A stretch of DNA of 64,000 nt, from the NCBI GenBank assembly GCA_023399355.1, contig JAEWQC010000049.1:1-64000 (forward strand), given 5' to 3'. The notes beneath the pieces were generated by a model. It was not told the origin of the DNA, made no database searches, and was given only the letters and a program-made list of their open reading frames with translations. The stretch's first letter is position 1. Every line of letters begins with the position of its first letter. This DNA comes from Bacillota bacterium. GTDB taxonomy: Bacteria; Bacillota; Clostridia; Acetivibrionales; DTU013. A program made the translations under genes and the position numbers. Shown piece after piece: positions 44,077-52,295 of this stretch.

Positions 44077-44304
44077 CCAACACATCCTTCCTGATAAAGC
44101 AGGCCATTCAGGCCGCAAACTGTTTCAGTCCAAAAGTTCCCTGTACAAATCGTTATTTAAATATTACTTGAACCGGTAAATGATTGCAACGGTTAGATAT
44201 TGATTAAAGGGTCCGGACCGGGGTATATAAAACACATACAGTTTCACAGAATAGGAATACAGGCTGCTGTAACAGAAGTAGAACTTGTTGAAAGGAGACA
44301 TTGT

Positions 44305-44460
44305 ATGCAGGAATTCTATATCAATCTCTACAGGGATTTCCTGAGACAACAGTTCGGAACGACCTTTGTCATCATCACACATGACAGAAGGATTGCAGAA
44401 AAGGCTGACAGGATCATAGAGATCAGGGATGGTCGTATCAATCTGGACATATCCGGATAA
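44305..44460 (+). pseudogene. remnant of an ABC transporter ATPase (LolD/MacB-like C-terminus)
   Basis: The encoded 51 residues include FGTTFVIITHDRRIAEKADRI, followed by EIRDGRI. This is the H-loop and C-terminal end of a LolD/MacB-type ATPase. Walker A, signature and Walker B are missing upstream. AAAGGAG precedes the ATG at 44305, but a 51-residue ATPase tail cannot hydrolyse ATP. It is a relic of a lost exporter gene. Confidence 0.75.
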
Positions 44461-44622
44461 TCAGGGCACATTAATTACAATGCACCGGAATAGACCCCAT
44501 AAAAACGGTACATCAGTAAAGTGCTGTTTTTATGAGAACTGGCAGAATATGAAAAACAGTATAAACGGCAAATTTGGACATCATATGTACATATCCCGGA
44601 TTAATAATCGAGAGGTGTTACT

Positions 44623-45051
44623 ATGAAAAAGAAATTGTTCAATATTGCCGTTTTTTTTATAATCTTTTTATCAGGCTGCGGTTCGGCCTCCAACAATCCT
44701 GCACCGAGACAGCAGGGCTATGAAGTCACCGGGCGCCAGGTTGACGTTATTCCAGGTGCGACTGGAGACAATGATACCGGAATAACGGTACTGAATGTAA
44801 AAAAGACTGTCAAGGCGGGTGAAAAGGGCAGCCTATCCATTCAGGGTGTTCCGAATACCAGCTATGTTGTAACTGCAAACTATAATAATTCGCTTGGCGC
44901 GATGACGGCATCAGCAGCGAAACGTGCCGGAAATGACGGTAAAGTCAGCTGGGACTGGAACGTGAAAGGGGATACCCTGCCCGGTACTTACAAATTGCTT
45001 GTATCCGGCGGTGGAAAGATGATCACATCTTCCTATACCGTAACACGATAA
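44623..45051 (+). CDS. lipoprotein of unknown function
   Basis: A 142-residue protein with a lipobox LSGC (lipidated Cys about residue 19) after a hydrophobic helix. The mature part is Gly/Thr/Lys-rich with a predicted beta-sandwich near VLNVKKTVKAGEKGSLSIQG and WNVKGDTLPGTYKLLVSGGG, resembling Ig-like or fibronectin-type folds. ATG 44623 has GAGAGGTG upstream. The gene stands apart between an ABC relic and a DUF2569 gene. Function unknown. Confidence 0.75.
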   Translation: MKKKLFNIAVFFIIFLSGCGSASNNPAPRQQGYEVTGRQVDVIPGATGDNDTGITVLNVKKTVKAGEKGSLSIQGVPNTSYVVTANYNNSLGAMTASAAKRAGNDGKVSWDWNVKGDTLPGTYKLLVSGGGKMITSSYTVTR

Positions 45052-45306
45052 GATTGTCCGGAACGGAGCCGATTGTAAAAAGAGTATTGCTATAATTTAG
45101 CTTAAATAATTCCCTGTAATCTTGCAATTCAAATTTGTCTGCATTATAATAGAACGTATGTTCAGCGCTGCTGTGTGGAGATACTGCCTGGCCTGAACCT
45201 TCCAACCGCCTGCGATTGTGTGTGGAGGTTCGGAAATATCGCAGGTTGACGGATTCTGTAAATTAAAGGATAATGTAAGTACAAGAGATGGGAAGAGGTA
45301 GAATAT

Positions 45307-45828
45307 ATGGATGAATTTAAAAAGCCCTACGAATATTTCGAGGAAAAAGGTGTTGGAGGCATACTGCTGGTTCTCTTTTTTATGCTGATATCAGTTGAGC
45401 CGTTTATGGGTATCCTTTCCATCGCGTTAGGAAATAATGCGTTTCCTAATTTTAAAATATTTTTACCGGTGTTTGTCACTTTATCAGTAGTTTATATCAT
45501 TTATTCACTGCTTTCAGGAATCTTCCTGAAGAAGCTGTACAGTTTCGCAATTGCCTCTTTAAAAGTGTTTCTGGTTTATAGACTAATTTATCTGGTGCCG
45601 GTTCTCATCATCAGTATGCGGTATCAGATTGACACCATACCATATGCAAAAACATATGGCCAATATCAGGTTGCTTATAACAGTATCATATCATCATTTT
45701 GGATTAGTATTTTGTATGCGTTTATTTTTAGTATTGGATGGTATATTTATCTTGTTAAGTCCAAAAAAGTACAGGAGTTATTCCCCAAAAAAAGAACCGG
45801 TCAACAGGTTAACCATTCAGTAGGTTAA
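45307..45828 (+). CDS. DUF2569-type membrane protein
   Basis: A 173-residue membrane protein with four TM helices and the C-terminal WYIYLVKSKKVQELFPKK motif, which matches the DUF2569 pattern (aromatic-Tyr-Ser-x-R/K-V). N-terminal YFEEKGVGGILLVLFF resembles the start of the family. No function is known. It is followed closely by a larger membrane gene. Confidence 0.7.
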   Translation: MDEFKKPYEYFEEKGVGGILLVLFFMLISVEPFMGILSIALGNNAFPNFKIFLPVFVTLSVVYIIYSLLSGIFLKKLYSFAIASLKVFLVYRLIYLVPVLIISMRYQIDTIPYAKTYGQYQVAYNSIISSFWISILYAFIFSIGWYIYLVKSKKVQELFPKKRTGQQVNHSVG

Positions 45829-45924
45829 TCACTCAATAGAATAAGAATACTCCGTGAAAAGTTTGGAATAATAGTACCATGAATGACTGGCATCAGTTAT
45901 TTCAATCTATTCCGGGAGCAGTCA

Positions 45925-47391
45925 ATGCTTTTTATCACCATAAAAAAATTCAGATTGGAAGTCATTACAGCACTGGCAGTTATTGCGATCCTGTCTCTTT
46001 TACTAATGCCACGCCCAATCACAGGAGTCGCAGACAATGGTGATTTTGCAAGAATAATGAATTCCACGGGGCTTTCCTATCTTACAAATGACCGGGAGGA
46101 ACAATATTTCGGCTATGTGAACAGGCTCTACCATGTAGGCAATATCATCCCTCTCGGGGGAAAATACCTTTCGACACAGATTCCGTTGGTACTGCTGGCA
46201 GTTTACCTGAGCAAAGTGCTATCCGGAACGGCATTTTTCGATATTAGAATCCTTGGAGCGATTTATATACTTATCCTTGCAGTTGCAGCCTTTTTAACCA
46301 TAGCCTGTCTCAGGAGACGAGCGGGCTTTGTCAGCTTTTTCTCTGTATTGGCGGTCATTCCGGTTTTCTGCGATATAGGATACACAGCATACTTCAATTC
46401 ATTATATGGTGAACCCGTAACATTCACCTTTCTGCTGCTGTTGGCGGGAACGGCGTTATATTTCGCACGGGAGGAGAAACCTGCTGTATGGATGCTCTCG
46501 GTGTTCGGGACGGCAGCTTTTTTCTTTTCCGGCGCCAAGGTACAAAACGTTCCTGCCGGTCTGCTTCTGGCACTGCTTTGTGTCAGGCTCGTCCGGCTCA
46601 GGAAGGATGCAATGTGGCGAAGGGTTGCTATTTTCATAGCGGTGATGGTAATGTTTGTGTCGGTGGGCTGTTATTTGGGGGTGTCAAAGGAGATCAGAAC
46701 CTGCAATAAATACCAGTCGGTCTTCTATGGCATTCTGCGGCATTCGCCGGATCCCGCCGGGGATTTGCAGGAATTGGGACTGGATCCCTCGCTGGAGATT
46801 CTGGCAGACACCAACTATTTCATGGAAAGTTACCCGATGGATATAAGGTCGCAGGAGTTTAAGAAAATGATCTATGACCATGTCAATTATACCAAAGTAG
46901 CCGCCTTTTATCTTCGACATACGGCACGCTTTCTGCAAAAGCTCGTTTTTGCGGCGGAAAATGGATTTCAACTAAAGCAGAGCTTTGGCAATTTTGAGAA
47001 ATATCCAGGTATTCATTATATGCAAACCAGTCATGCTTTGAGTTTTTGGAGTGATTTTAAAATGAACGTGCTTCCGCACACTTTACTCTTCCTGTTTATT
47101 TTTTATGCAGTAGTTTTTCTGGTACTTGTCTATGAGTACTGCAGGTCCGAAAATGCCGGAAAGCGCTTTCTGGTTGAATTCTTCGGATTTGTAGCGATAA
47201 CGGGCATCATTCAATTCATCATGCCGATCATTGCGGATGGTGAAGCAGACCTGAGCAAACACCTTTTTCTGTTTGACGTCAGCTTTGATATGCTGTTTTC
47301 ATCAGGATTGATGTATATCGCATTGAAAGCCCTTGCTGCAGTCCGGTATTTTAAAAGCCGCAGAATTGCGGCAAAACTGCAGACGGAATAG
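45925..47391 (+). CDS. polytopic membrane protein, WsfD-like family
   Basis: A 488-residue membrane protein with 10-12 TM helices. Shared with the protein at 53793-56189 are GVADNGDFARIM (near residue 37), CDIGYTAYFNSLYGEP, FYGILRHSPDPAGDL and ADGEADLSKHLFLF. The N-terminal NGD motif on a large loop is reminiscent of GT-C glycosyltransferases; an annotation as a WsfD-like glycan hexose transferase would fit, but I cannot confirm it. ATG 45925 is preferred (GGGAG six bases upstream). A role in cell-wall glycan transfer is a guess. Confidence 0.6.
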   Translation: MLFITIKKFRLEVITALAVIAILSLLLMPRPITGVADNGDFARIMNSTGLSYLTNDREEQYFGYVNRLYHVGNIIPLGGKYLSTQIPLVLLAVYLSKVLSGTAFFDIRILGAIYILILAVAAFLTIACLRRRAGFVSFFSVLAVIPVFCDIGYTAYFNSLYGEPVTFTFLLLLAGTALYFAREEKPAVWMLSVFGTAAFFFSGAKVQNVPAGLLLALLCVRLVRLRKDAMWRRVAIFIAVMVMFVSVGCYLGVSKEIRTCNKYQSVFYGILRHSPDPAGDLQELGLDPSLEILADTNYFMESYPMDIRSQEFKKMIYDHVNYTKVAAFYLRHTARFLQKLVFAAENGFQLKQSFGNFEKYPGIHYMQTSHALSFWSDFKMNVLPHTLLFLFIFYAVVFLVLVYEYCRSENAGKRFLVEFFGFVAITGIIQFIMPIIADGEADLSKHLFLFDVSFDMLFSSGLMYIALKALAAVRYFKSRRIAAKLQTE

Positions 47392-47457
47392 GAGATAGCA
47401 AATAGCAAATATAAATATTGAAATATCAAAGATACTAAATAATGAATAAGATCTATT

Positions 47458-47499
47458 GAATACCGAATAGCGAATACCGAATACCGAATAGCGAATACC
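47458..47499. repeat. 7-bp microsatellite-like repeat
   Basis: Six head-to-tail units of GAATACC or GAATAGC in the order C-G-C-C-G-C at the sixth base. It lies between the membrane gene and the LacI operators. Likely a slippage-prone tract with no known function. Confidence 0.7.
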
Positions 47500-47567
47500 A
47501 ACTGGCGACTATTGAAATAATCTGAAAAAAATTGAAACAGGGATTGTATTTTTTCTCACATGGAATT

Positions 47568-47657
47568 AAAATAGATATGTAATCGATTACATTTGATTAC
47601 GTATCTATTTTGGTATATCCCATTATTAGCATGCATATTTTATTGTAACCCGTTACA
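47568..47657. promoter_or_regulatory. paired LacI-type operators upstream of the LacI gene
   Basis: Operator 1 TGTAATCGATTACA (47578-47591, perfect palindrome) lies inside a 16-bp perfect palindrome, itself within a 17-bp imperfect inverted repeat (47568-47584 and 47595-47611). Operator 2 TGTAACCCGTTACA (47644-47657) has matching half-sites. Centre-to-centre spacing is 66 bp. A plausible -35 (TTGATT) and extended -10 (TGGTATATC) lie between them. Both fit the LacI-family pattern, so the regulator probably represses its own operon. Confidence 0.75.
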
Positions 47658-47694
47658 TTTTACTTAATGCCTTATAATCAACAGGAGAGTAACC

Positions 47695-48696
47695 ATGACT
47701 GCATCAACCATACAGGATGTTGCAAAAGCTGCAGGTGTTTCCGTCGCCACCGTCTCCAGAGTATTGAACAAAAGCAATACCGTTACGGAAGCTACAAGGG
47801 AGGTGGTGCTCAATGCCATCAAGCAGCTGGATTACCGCCCGAATCTTCTTGGACGCAATCTGCGGAGAACGGAGACCAGGCTTATACTTGCCCTACTTCC
47901 TACGATTGCAAATCCCTTTTATTCACGGATTGTAAAGGGCATAGAAGATGTAGCCCATAAGAACGGTTACAATGTCTTGCTGTGCAATACCGATTCCGCA
48001 ACAGACAGGGAGCAGCTCTATCTTGGATTGCTGAAGAACAGGCTGGCAGATGGTGTGATTTTAATGGCTCCGGAGATTGATGGAGAAGAACTGACATCGA
48101 TCGGCTCTGATTTTCCGGTGGTACAATGCTGTGAATACAAGGAGGGCGCACAGGTATCTCTGGCACGTATCGACAACCACGCCGCGGCAAGGAAAGCTGC
48201 CAGGCATCTTATTTCTCTCGGACATCAAAAAATAGGAATGATCAGCAGCCACAATCATTTTTTGTCTACGCTGCGCAGGGAAGAAGGCTTCAAATCAGTT
48301 CTTGAAGAAGCGGGATTTCCTCTGATGGATCAATATATGGCATATGGGGACTACAGCTTTAAGAGCGGCCATCGTTCAGCATTAGGCTTATTGTCGCTGA
48401 AGGAGCGGCCAACGGCAATATTTGCGATTTCGGACATTATGGCTATTGGCGTTTTACGGGCCGCAAGGGAGAAGGGGATGAGGGTGCCTGAAGATGTGGC
48501 TGTTGTCGGTTTTGACAATATCAGCTTTACCTCCATGTGTGCCCCAATGCTGACGACCGTTTCGCAGCCCAAGTACGATCTTGGCTGTACGGCCATGGAT
48601 CTGCTGCTTAAAACCATACGGGGGGAACTAAAAGATCCTGTGGAGATCGTATTGGAAAATGAACTGATCATAAGAGAATCCACGATCAGATCATAA
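47695..48696 (+). CDS. LacI-family transcriptional regulator
   Basis: A 333-residue regulator. The HTH is TIQDVAKAAGVSVATVSRVLN, with a hinge helix ending YRPNLLGRNLR. The ligand domain has LLPTIANPFYSRIVKGIED, HLISLGHQKIGMISS, ISDIMAIGVLRAAREKGM and the C-terminal AVVGFDNISFTSMCAP. It should bind a sugar or sugar derivative. Its operators lie directly upstream and its likely targets are the oxidoreductase and isomerase genes downstream. The inducer is unknown. Confidence 0.92.
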   Translation: MTASTIQDVAKAAGVSVATVSRVLNKSNTVTEATREVVLNAIKQLDYRPNLLGRNLRRTETRLILALLPTIANPFYSRIVKGIEDVAHKNGYNVLLCNTDSATDREQLYLGLLKNRLADGVILMAPEIDGEELTSIGSDFPVVQCCEYKEGAQVSLARIDNHAAARKAARHLISLGHQKIGMISSHNHFLSTLRREEGFKSVLEEAGFPLMDQYMAYGDYSFKSGHRSALGLLSLKERPTAIFAISDIMAIGVLRAAREKGMRVPEDVAVVGFDNISFTSMCAPMLTTVSQPKYDLGCTAMDLLLKTIRGELKDPVEIVLENELIIRESTIRS

Positions 48697-48752
48697 ATAA
48701 TTTAGCAATAAAGATCTTACGCAGAACAAGAAGGGAAATTCTATAAGAAAAC

Positions 48753-48854
48753 ACAATGAAGGTCTTAAGTAAAACGATAATAAAAATATATAACAAAACA
48801 ACAATGAAGGTCCTAAGTAAAACGATAATGAAAAATATGAGTAAAACAATAATG
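48753..48854 (+). repeat. 48-bp imperfect tandem repeat in the oxidoreductase leader
   Basis: Two near-identical blocks start at 48753 and 48801 (48 bp apart) and share ACAATGAAGGTC and TAAGTAAAACGATAAT; a partial third copy (48839-48854) has AGTAAAACAATAATGA. The A-rich tract stays open in frame with the downstream gene. The true start ATG 48942 (GGAGG upstream) is preferred. Confidence 0.6.
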
Positions 48855-48941
48855 AGGATTATAAATGAAAACGAAAATGAAGATGATCTGAAAACAATAA
48901 TAAAGACAGTAAACGGAAACATTTTAAATGGAGGAATTCTC

Positions 48942-50048
48942 ATGAGAAGGTTAAAAGCTGGAATCATCGGCTGTGGGAATATCAGCGGAGTGTATCTTTC
49001 AAACTGCACAAAGCATTTTAAGGTACTGGAGATAGATGCGGTTGCCGACCTGGTACCGGAGAGGGCACGGGCAAAGGCTGCAGAATATGGTGTCCCAAGG
49101 TCTTTGACTGTGGAGGAGATGCTTGGGGATCCGCAGATTGAAATGATTATTAATCTGACTCTGCCGGCTGTACATGGGGATTTGTGTCTGAGAGTTCTTG
49201 ATGCAGGTAAACATGTCTATGTTGAGAAACCGCTTTCCATCAAACGCGAGATGGGGGCAAGGGTGCTCGAACTGGCCAGGCAAAAAAATCTGCGTATTGG
49301 CGGAGCGCCGGATACCTTCCTTGGCGGAGGGCTGCAGACCTGTAGAAAACTCATAGATGAGGGCTGGATCGGCAGACCTGTTGCTGCTTCTGCATTTATG
49401 ACGGGGCATGGGCCGGAGGGCTGGCATCCTGATCCGGAGTTCTTTTATAAAGAGGGCGCGGGCCCGATGCTGGATATGGGGCCTTATTATCTGACTGCAC
49501 TGGTAGCCTTAATGGGCCCGGTCAGGAGAGCTTCGGGTTCTGCTGCGGTGAGCTTTGCGGAAAGAAAAGCCACTTCCAAAGAAAAATACGGGACGATGAT
49601 AAAAGTAGAGGTGCCCACACACGTGTCAGCTTCCTTGGATTTTGAGAACGGTGCGCTTGCTACGCTGATCATAAGCTTTGATGTATGGGACTCCAAGCTC
49701 CCCCGTATTGAAATATACGGAAGCGAGGGCACAATGTGCCTGCCTGATCCGAATTTCTTCAACGGACCTGTCCTGATAAAAAGGCAGGATGCACAAGTCT
49801 GGAGTGAAATGCCGCTGACTTTTGGCTATACGGAAAATATGAGGGGCATCGGCGCCGCAGATATGGCTGCTGCCATCACAGGAGGAAGGCTGCACAGGGC
49901 AAATGGAGAAATGGCCTTTCATGTGCTTGACGTCATGCAGGGCATTATTGAATCTTCTGAACAAGGCAGCTACTATGCCCCCGTGAGTACCTGCAGCAGG
50001 CCGGAAGCTTTGGATGCAGGTTTTATCAGCGAGATCGGGGGCATTTGA
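48942..50048 (+). CDS. Gfo/Idh/MocA family oxidoreductase
   Basis: A 368-residue NAD(P)-dependent dehydrogenase. The dinucleotide loop is IIGCGNISG, the catalytic Lys lies in the YVEKPLSIK motif (about residue 95), and the C-terminal alpha/beta domain begins about residue 125. Substrates for this family are inositols, glucose or other sugar derivatives. It is directly downstream of LacI and belongs to a unit with a second Gfo/Idh gene and two isomerases. Substrate unknown; inositol, hexuronate or a deoxysugar fits. Confidence 0.9.
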   Translation: MRRLKAGIIGCGNISGVYLSNCTKHFKVLEIDAVADLVPERARAKAAEYGVPRSLTVEEMLGDPQIEMIINLTLPAVHGDLCLRVLDAGKHVYVEKPLSIKREMGARVLELARQKNLRIGGAPDTFLGGGLQTCRKLIDEGWIGRPVAASAFMTGHGPEGWHPDPEFFYKEGAGPMLDMGPYYLTALVALMGPVRRASGSAAVSFAERKATSKEKYGTMIKVEVPTHVSASLDFENGALATLIISFDVWDSKLPRIEIYGSEGTMCLPDPNFFNGPVLIKRQDAQVWSEMPLTFGYTENMRGIGAADMAAAITGGRLHRANGEMAFHVLDVMQGIIESSEQGSYYAPVSTCSRPEALDAGFISEIGGI

Positions 50049-50079
50049 CGTGCAACACTTGTAAAGAAGGTCAGACAAA

Positions 50080-50205
50080 TAGCGAGGTAAAAGATATCTC
50101 CCGCTTCTACAAGTGGCGGGTACCGGGCGGCGGGCAGATCTCCCGCCTTGTTGAAGCGCAGCGGCGGTAAGAATTCGTTTCTGTAACCAAAATATTTTCT
50201 TTGAG
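50080..50205. repeat. hairpin-rich dispersed repeat, copy B
   Basis: Counterpart of 31590-31745, with the same block order: CGAGGTAAA, then a CCCGC..GCGGG hairpin around CTTCTACAAGTG, then GGCGGG-loop-CCCGCC (perfect 6-bp stem), then GCAGCGGCGG and a GTTTCTGTAACC tail. It sits between two Gfo/Idh genes and is non-coding. It was probably inserted there, since the genes on both sides are intact. Confidence 0.65.
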
Positions 50206-50265
50206 CCAATGCGCTATAAAATGACAATTTATTCATATGAAATTATAATTTGAGGAGGCATTTGA

Positions 50266-51378
50266 ATGGAAACAGGGAAGAAAGTATTGAAGGTGGGGAT
50301 TATTGGGTGCGGAGGTATCGGCACTACCAAGCATATGCCCAGTCTTTCGAAAATCAAGGAGGTCCAGTTGGTCGCTTTCTGCGATATACTTCCGGAACGG
50401 GCGCAGGATGCTGCCACAAAATTCGGAGCCGAAGGTGCAAAGGTTTATTCCGATTACCGGGAACTGCTTGGGGACAAATCCATTGATGTTGTACATGTGT
50501 GTACGCCGAACAAGTCTCATGCGGAAATATCCGTGGCTGCACTGGATTCCGGAAAACATGTCATGTGTGAAAAGCCGATGGCAAAGACAGCTGCGGATGC
50601 GCTCAGTATGTTAAAAGCCGCTGAACGCAGCGGTAAAAAGCTGACAATAGGGTATCAGAACCGTTTCAGATCCGATTCGCAATATCTTAAGAAGCTTTGC
50701 AGCGAAGGAGAACTGGGGGATATTTATTATGCAAAAGCCCATGCAATCCGGCGCAGAGCCGTACCGACCTGGGGTGTCTTCCTGAATGCGGAGGAACAGG
50801 GCGGAGGGCCGTTGATCGATATCGGCACGCATGCACTTGATTTAACGCTCTGGATGATGGACAATTACAAACCCAAAAGTGTTACGGGAAGTGTTTTCAG
50901 AAAGCTCGGTGACAGAAAAGATTCGGCAAATGCCTGGGGCTCCTGGGATCCGGAGAAGTTCACCGTGGAGGATTCTGCTTTCGGCTACATTACAATGGAA
51001 AACGGAGCGGCTATCATGCTGGAATCCAGTTGGGCGCTGAACATTGTACAGACAGGCGAGGCAAAGACAACCCTGTGCGGAACCGAAGCCGGTGCCGACA
51101 TGACGGAAGGCCTCCGGATCAATGGTGAGAAATACGGCAGGCTATATGTCACAAAACCGGGGCTTGACATAGGCGGCGTGGATTTCTTCGAGGGTGAAAA
51201 GGAAAGTCCGGCCGATAAAGAAGCCAGAACGTGGATCGATTGTATTTTGGAGGACCGGGATGTTGTCGTCAAACCAGAACAGGCATATATTGTCACACAA
51301 TTACTTGAGGCTATTTATGAGTCCGCCAGGATTGGCAAGGCGTTATATTTTAATAAGGATGGGAGTGTAGCAAAATGA
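50266..51378 (+). CDS. Gfo/Idh/MocA family oxidoreductase
   Basis: A 370-residue dehydrogenase with VGIIGCGGIGTTKH at the N-terminus and the catalytic Lys in HVMCEKPMAK (about residue 104). The C-terminal domain has GGGPLIDIGTHALDLTLWMM, the metal-free substrate-binding region. ATG 50266 follows GAGGAGG. Its stop overlaps the isomerase start by four bases. It is most similar to inositol- or scyllo-inositol-type dehydrogenases in general layout. Substrate is not determined. Confidence 0.92.
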   Translation: METGKKVLKVGIIGCGGIGTTKHMPSLSKIKEVQLVAFCDILPERAQDAATKFGAEGAKVYSDYRELLGDKSIDVVHVCTPNKSHAEISVAALDSGKHVMCEKPMAKTAADALSMLKAAERSGKKLTIGYQNRFRSDSQYLKKLCSEGELGDIYYAKAHAIRRRAVPTWGVFLNAEEQGGGPLIDIGTHALDLTLWMMDNYKPKSVTGSVFRKLGDRKDSANAWGSWDPEKFTVEDSAFGYITMENGAAIMLESSWALNIVQTGEAKTTLCGTEAGADMTEGLRINGEKYGRLYVTKPGLDIGGVDFFEGEKESPADKEARTWIDCILEDRDVVVKPEQAYIVTQLLEAIYESARIGKALYFNKDGSVAK

Positions 51379-52121
51379 AATTGCCTGTTGCAATACAGCT
51401 TTATTCTGTAAGGGATGCGATGGAAGAAGACTTTACCGGAACCTTGAGGAAAATAGCCGATCTCGGTTACAAGGGGGTGGAATTCGCAGGCTTTGGCGGA
51501 TTTTCAGCAGAGCGGATAAAAGATTTGCTGGACGAACTCGGCCTCACTCCTTCAGGAAGCCACACAGACTTGAAACTGCTTCGGGAAAATCTGGAGGAAG
51601 TGATAGAATACAATTTGACGATCGGGAACAAATACATAGTCTGCCCCTTCAATACATATGAGTCGAGAGAGGACTATATCAAAGCTGCGAAGTTCTATGA
51701 CGAATGCGGTGAAAAAATCAGGGCGCGCGGATTGGAGTTTTTGTATCACAATCATGGCTTTGAATTTACGAAGGTTGACGGAGAATATGGTCTTGATATA
51801 ATTTTCAATAGCGTCAAGCCGGAAAATGTAGGGGCTGAACTTGATTTGGGCTGGATCTTCTATATGGGGATCGATCCTGCCGCCTTTCTGAAGAACTTTA
51901 AAAAGAGATGCCCATTGGTCCATATCAAGGACTTCCTGTCTGTTGGAGAAAGAACCTTTACAGAAATCGGGAATGGCCTGGTGGATGTGAAAGGCATAGC
52001 TGCAGCAGCTGCCGAAGCAGGTGTGGAATGGCTGATTGTAGAGCAGGATGTCAGCAATATCACCTCGATGGAGAGCGCAAGGATCAATCTGGAAAACATG
52101 AAGAAAATCGGGCTGGTATAA
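51375..52121 (+). CDS. sugar phosphate isomerase/epimerase (xylose-isomerase-like TIM barrel)
   Basis: A 248-residue AP-endonuclease-2-type TIM barrel. QLYSVRDAMEEDFTGTLRKIADLGYKGVEF opens the barrel; FLYHNHGFEF and AELDLGWIFYMGIDP are the metal-ligand segments, with later PLVHIKDF. Relatives include hydroxypyruvate isomerase, inosose dehydratase and sugar 2-epimerases. It is translationally coupled to the oxidoreductase (ATGA overlap), so the two act on linked intermediates. Confidence 0.88.
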   Translation: MKLPVAIQLYSVRDAMEEDFTGTLRKIADLGYKGVEFAGFGGFSAERIKDLLDELGLTPSGSHTDLKLLRENLEEVIEYNLTIGNKYIVCPFNTYESREDYIKAAKFYDECGEKIRARGLEFLYHNHGFEFTKVDGEYGLDIIFNSVKPENVGAELDLGWIFYMGIDPAAFLKNFKKRCPLVHIKDFLSVGERTFTEIGNGLVDVKGIAAAAAEAGVEWLIVEQDVSNITSMESARINLENMKKIGLV

Positions 52122-52151
52122 TACGATAATCTGCATATTGAGCAGAGAAGT

Positions 52152-52257
52152 GTAAATTGGGAGTACAGGTGCGGGCTGGGATGCTCAAAAGGTAAATTGG
52201 AGTACAGGTGCGGGCTGGGATGCTCAAAAGGTAAATTGGGAGTACAGGTGCGGGTTG
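52152..52257. repeat. 40-bp tandem repeat, 2.7 copies
   Basis: Copies start at 52152 (40 bp), 52192 (39 bp, one G missing) and 52231 (partial, 27 bp). The core is AGTACAGGTGCGGGCTGGGA followed by TGCTCAAAAG. Units are almost identical. It lies between two isomerase genes with no spacer diversity, so it is not a CRISPR. Confidence 0.85.
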
Positions 52258-52295
52258 CAATGTGCACCTATGTAATTTGTGAGAGGAGAGAGAGT

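Noticed and set aside
44429..44626. 65-codon + strand frame overlapping the ABC relic and lipoprotein
   Set aside because: No ribosome site, out of frame with the relic, and composition is not protein-like.
52152..52257. Possible CRISPR array
   Set aside because: Repeats are directly adjacent without variable spacers and there are no cas genes nearby; it is a tandem repeat. The same applies to the 41-bp array at 62162.
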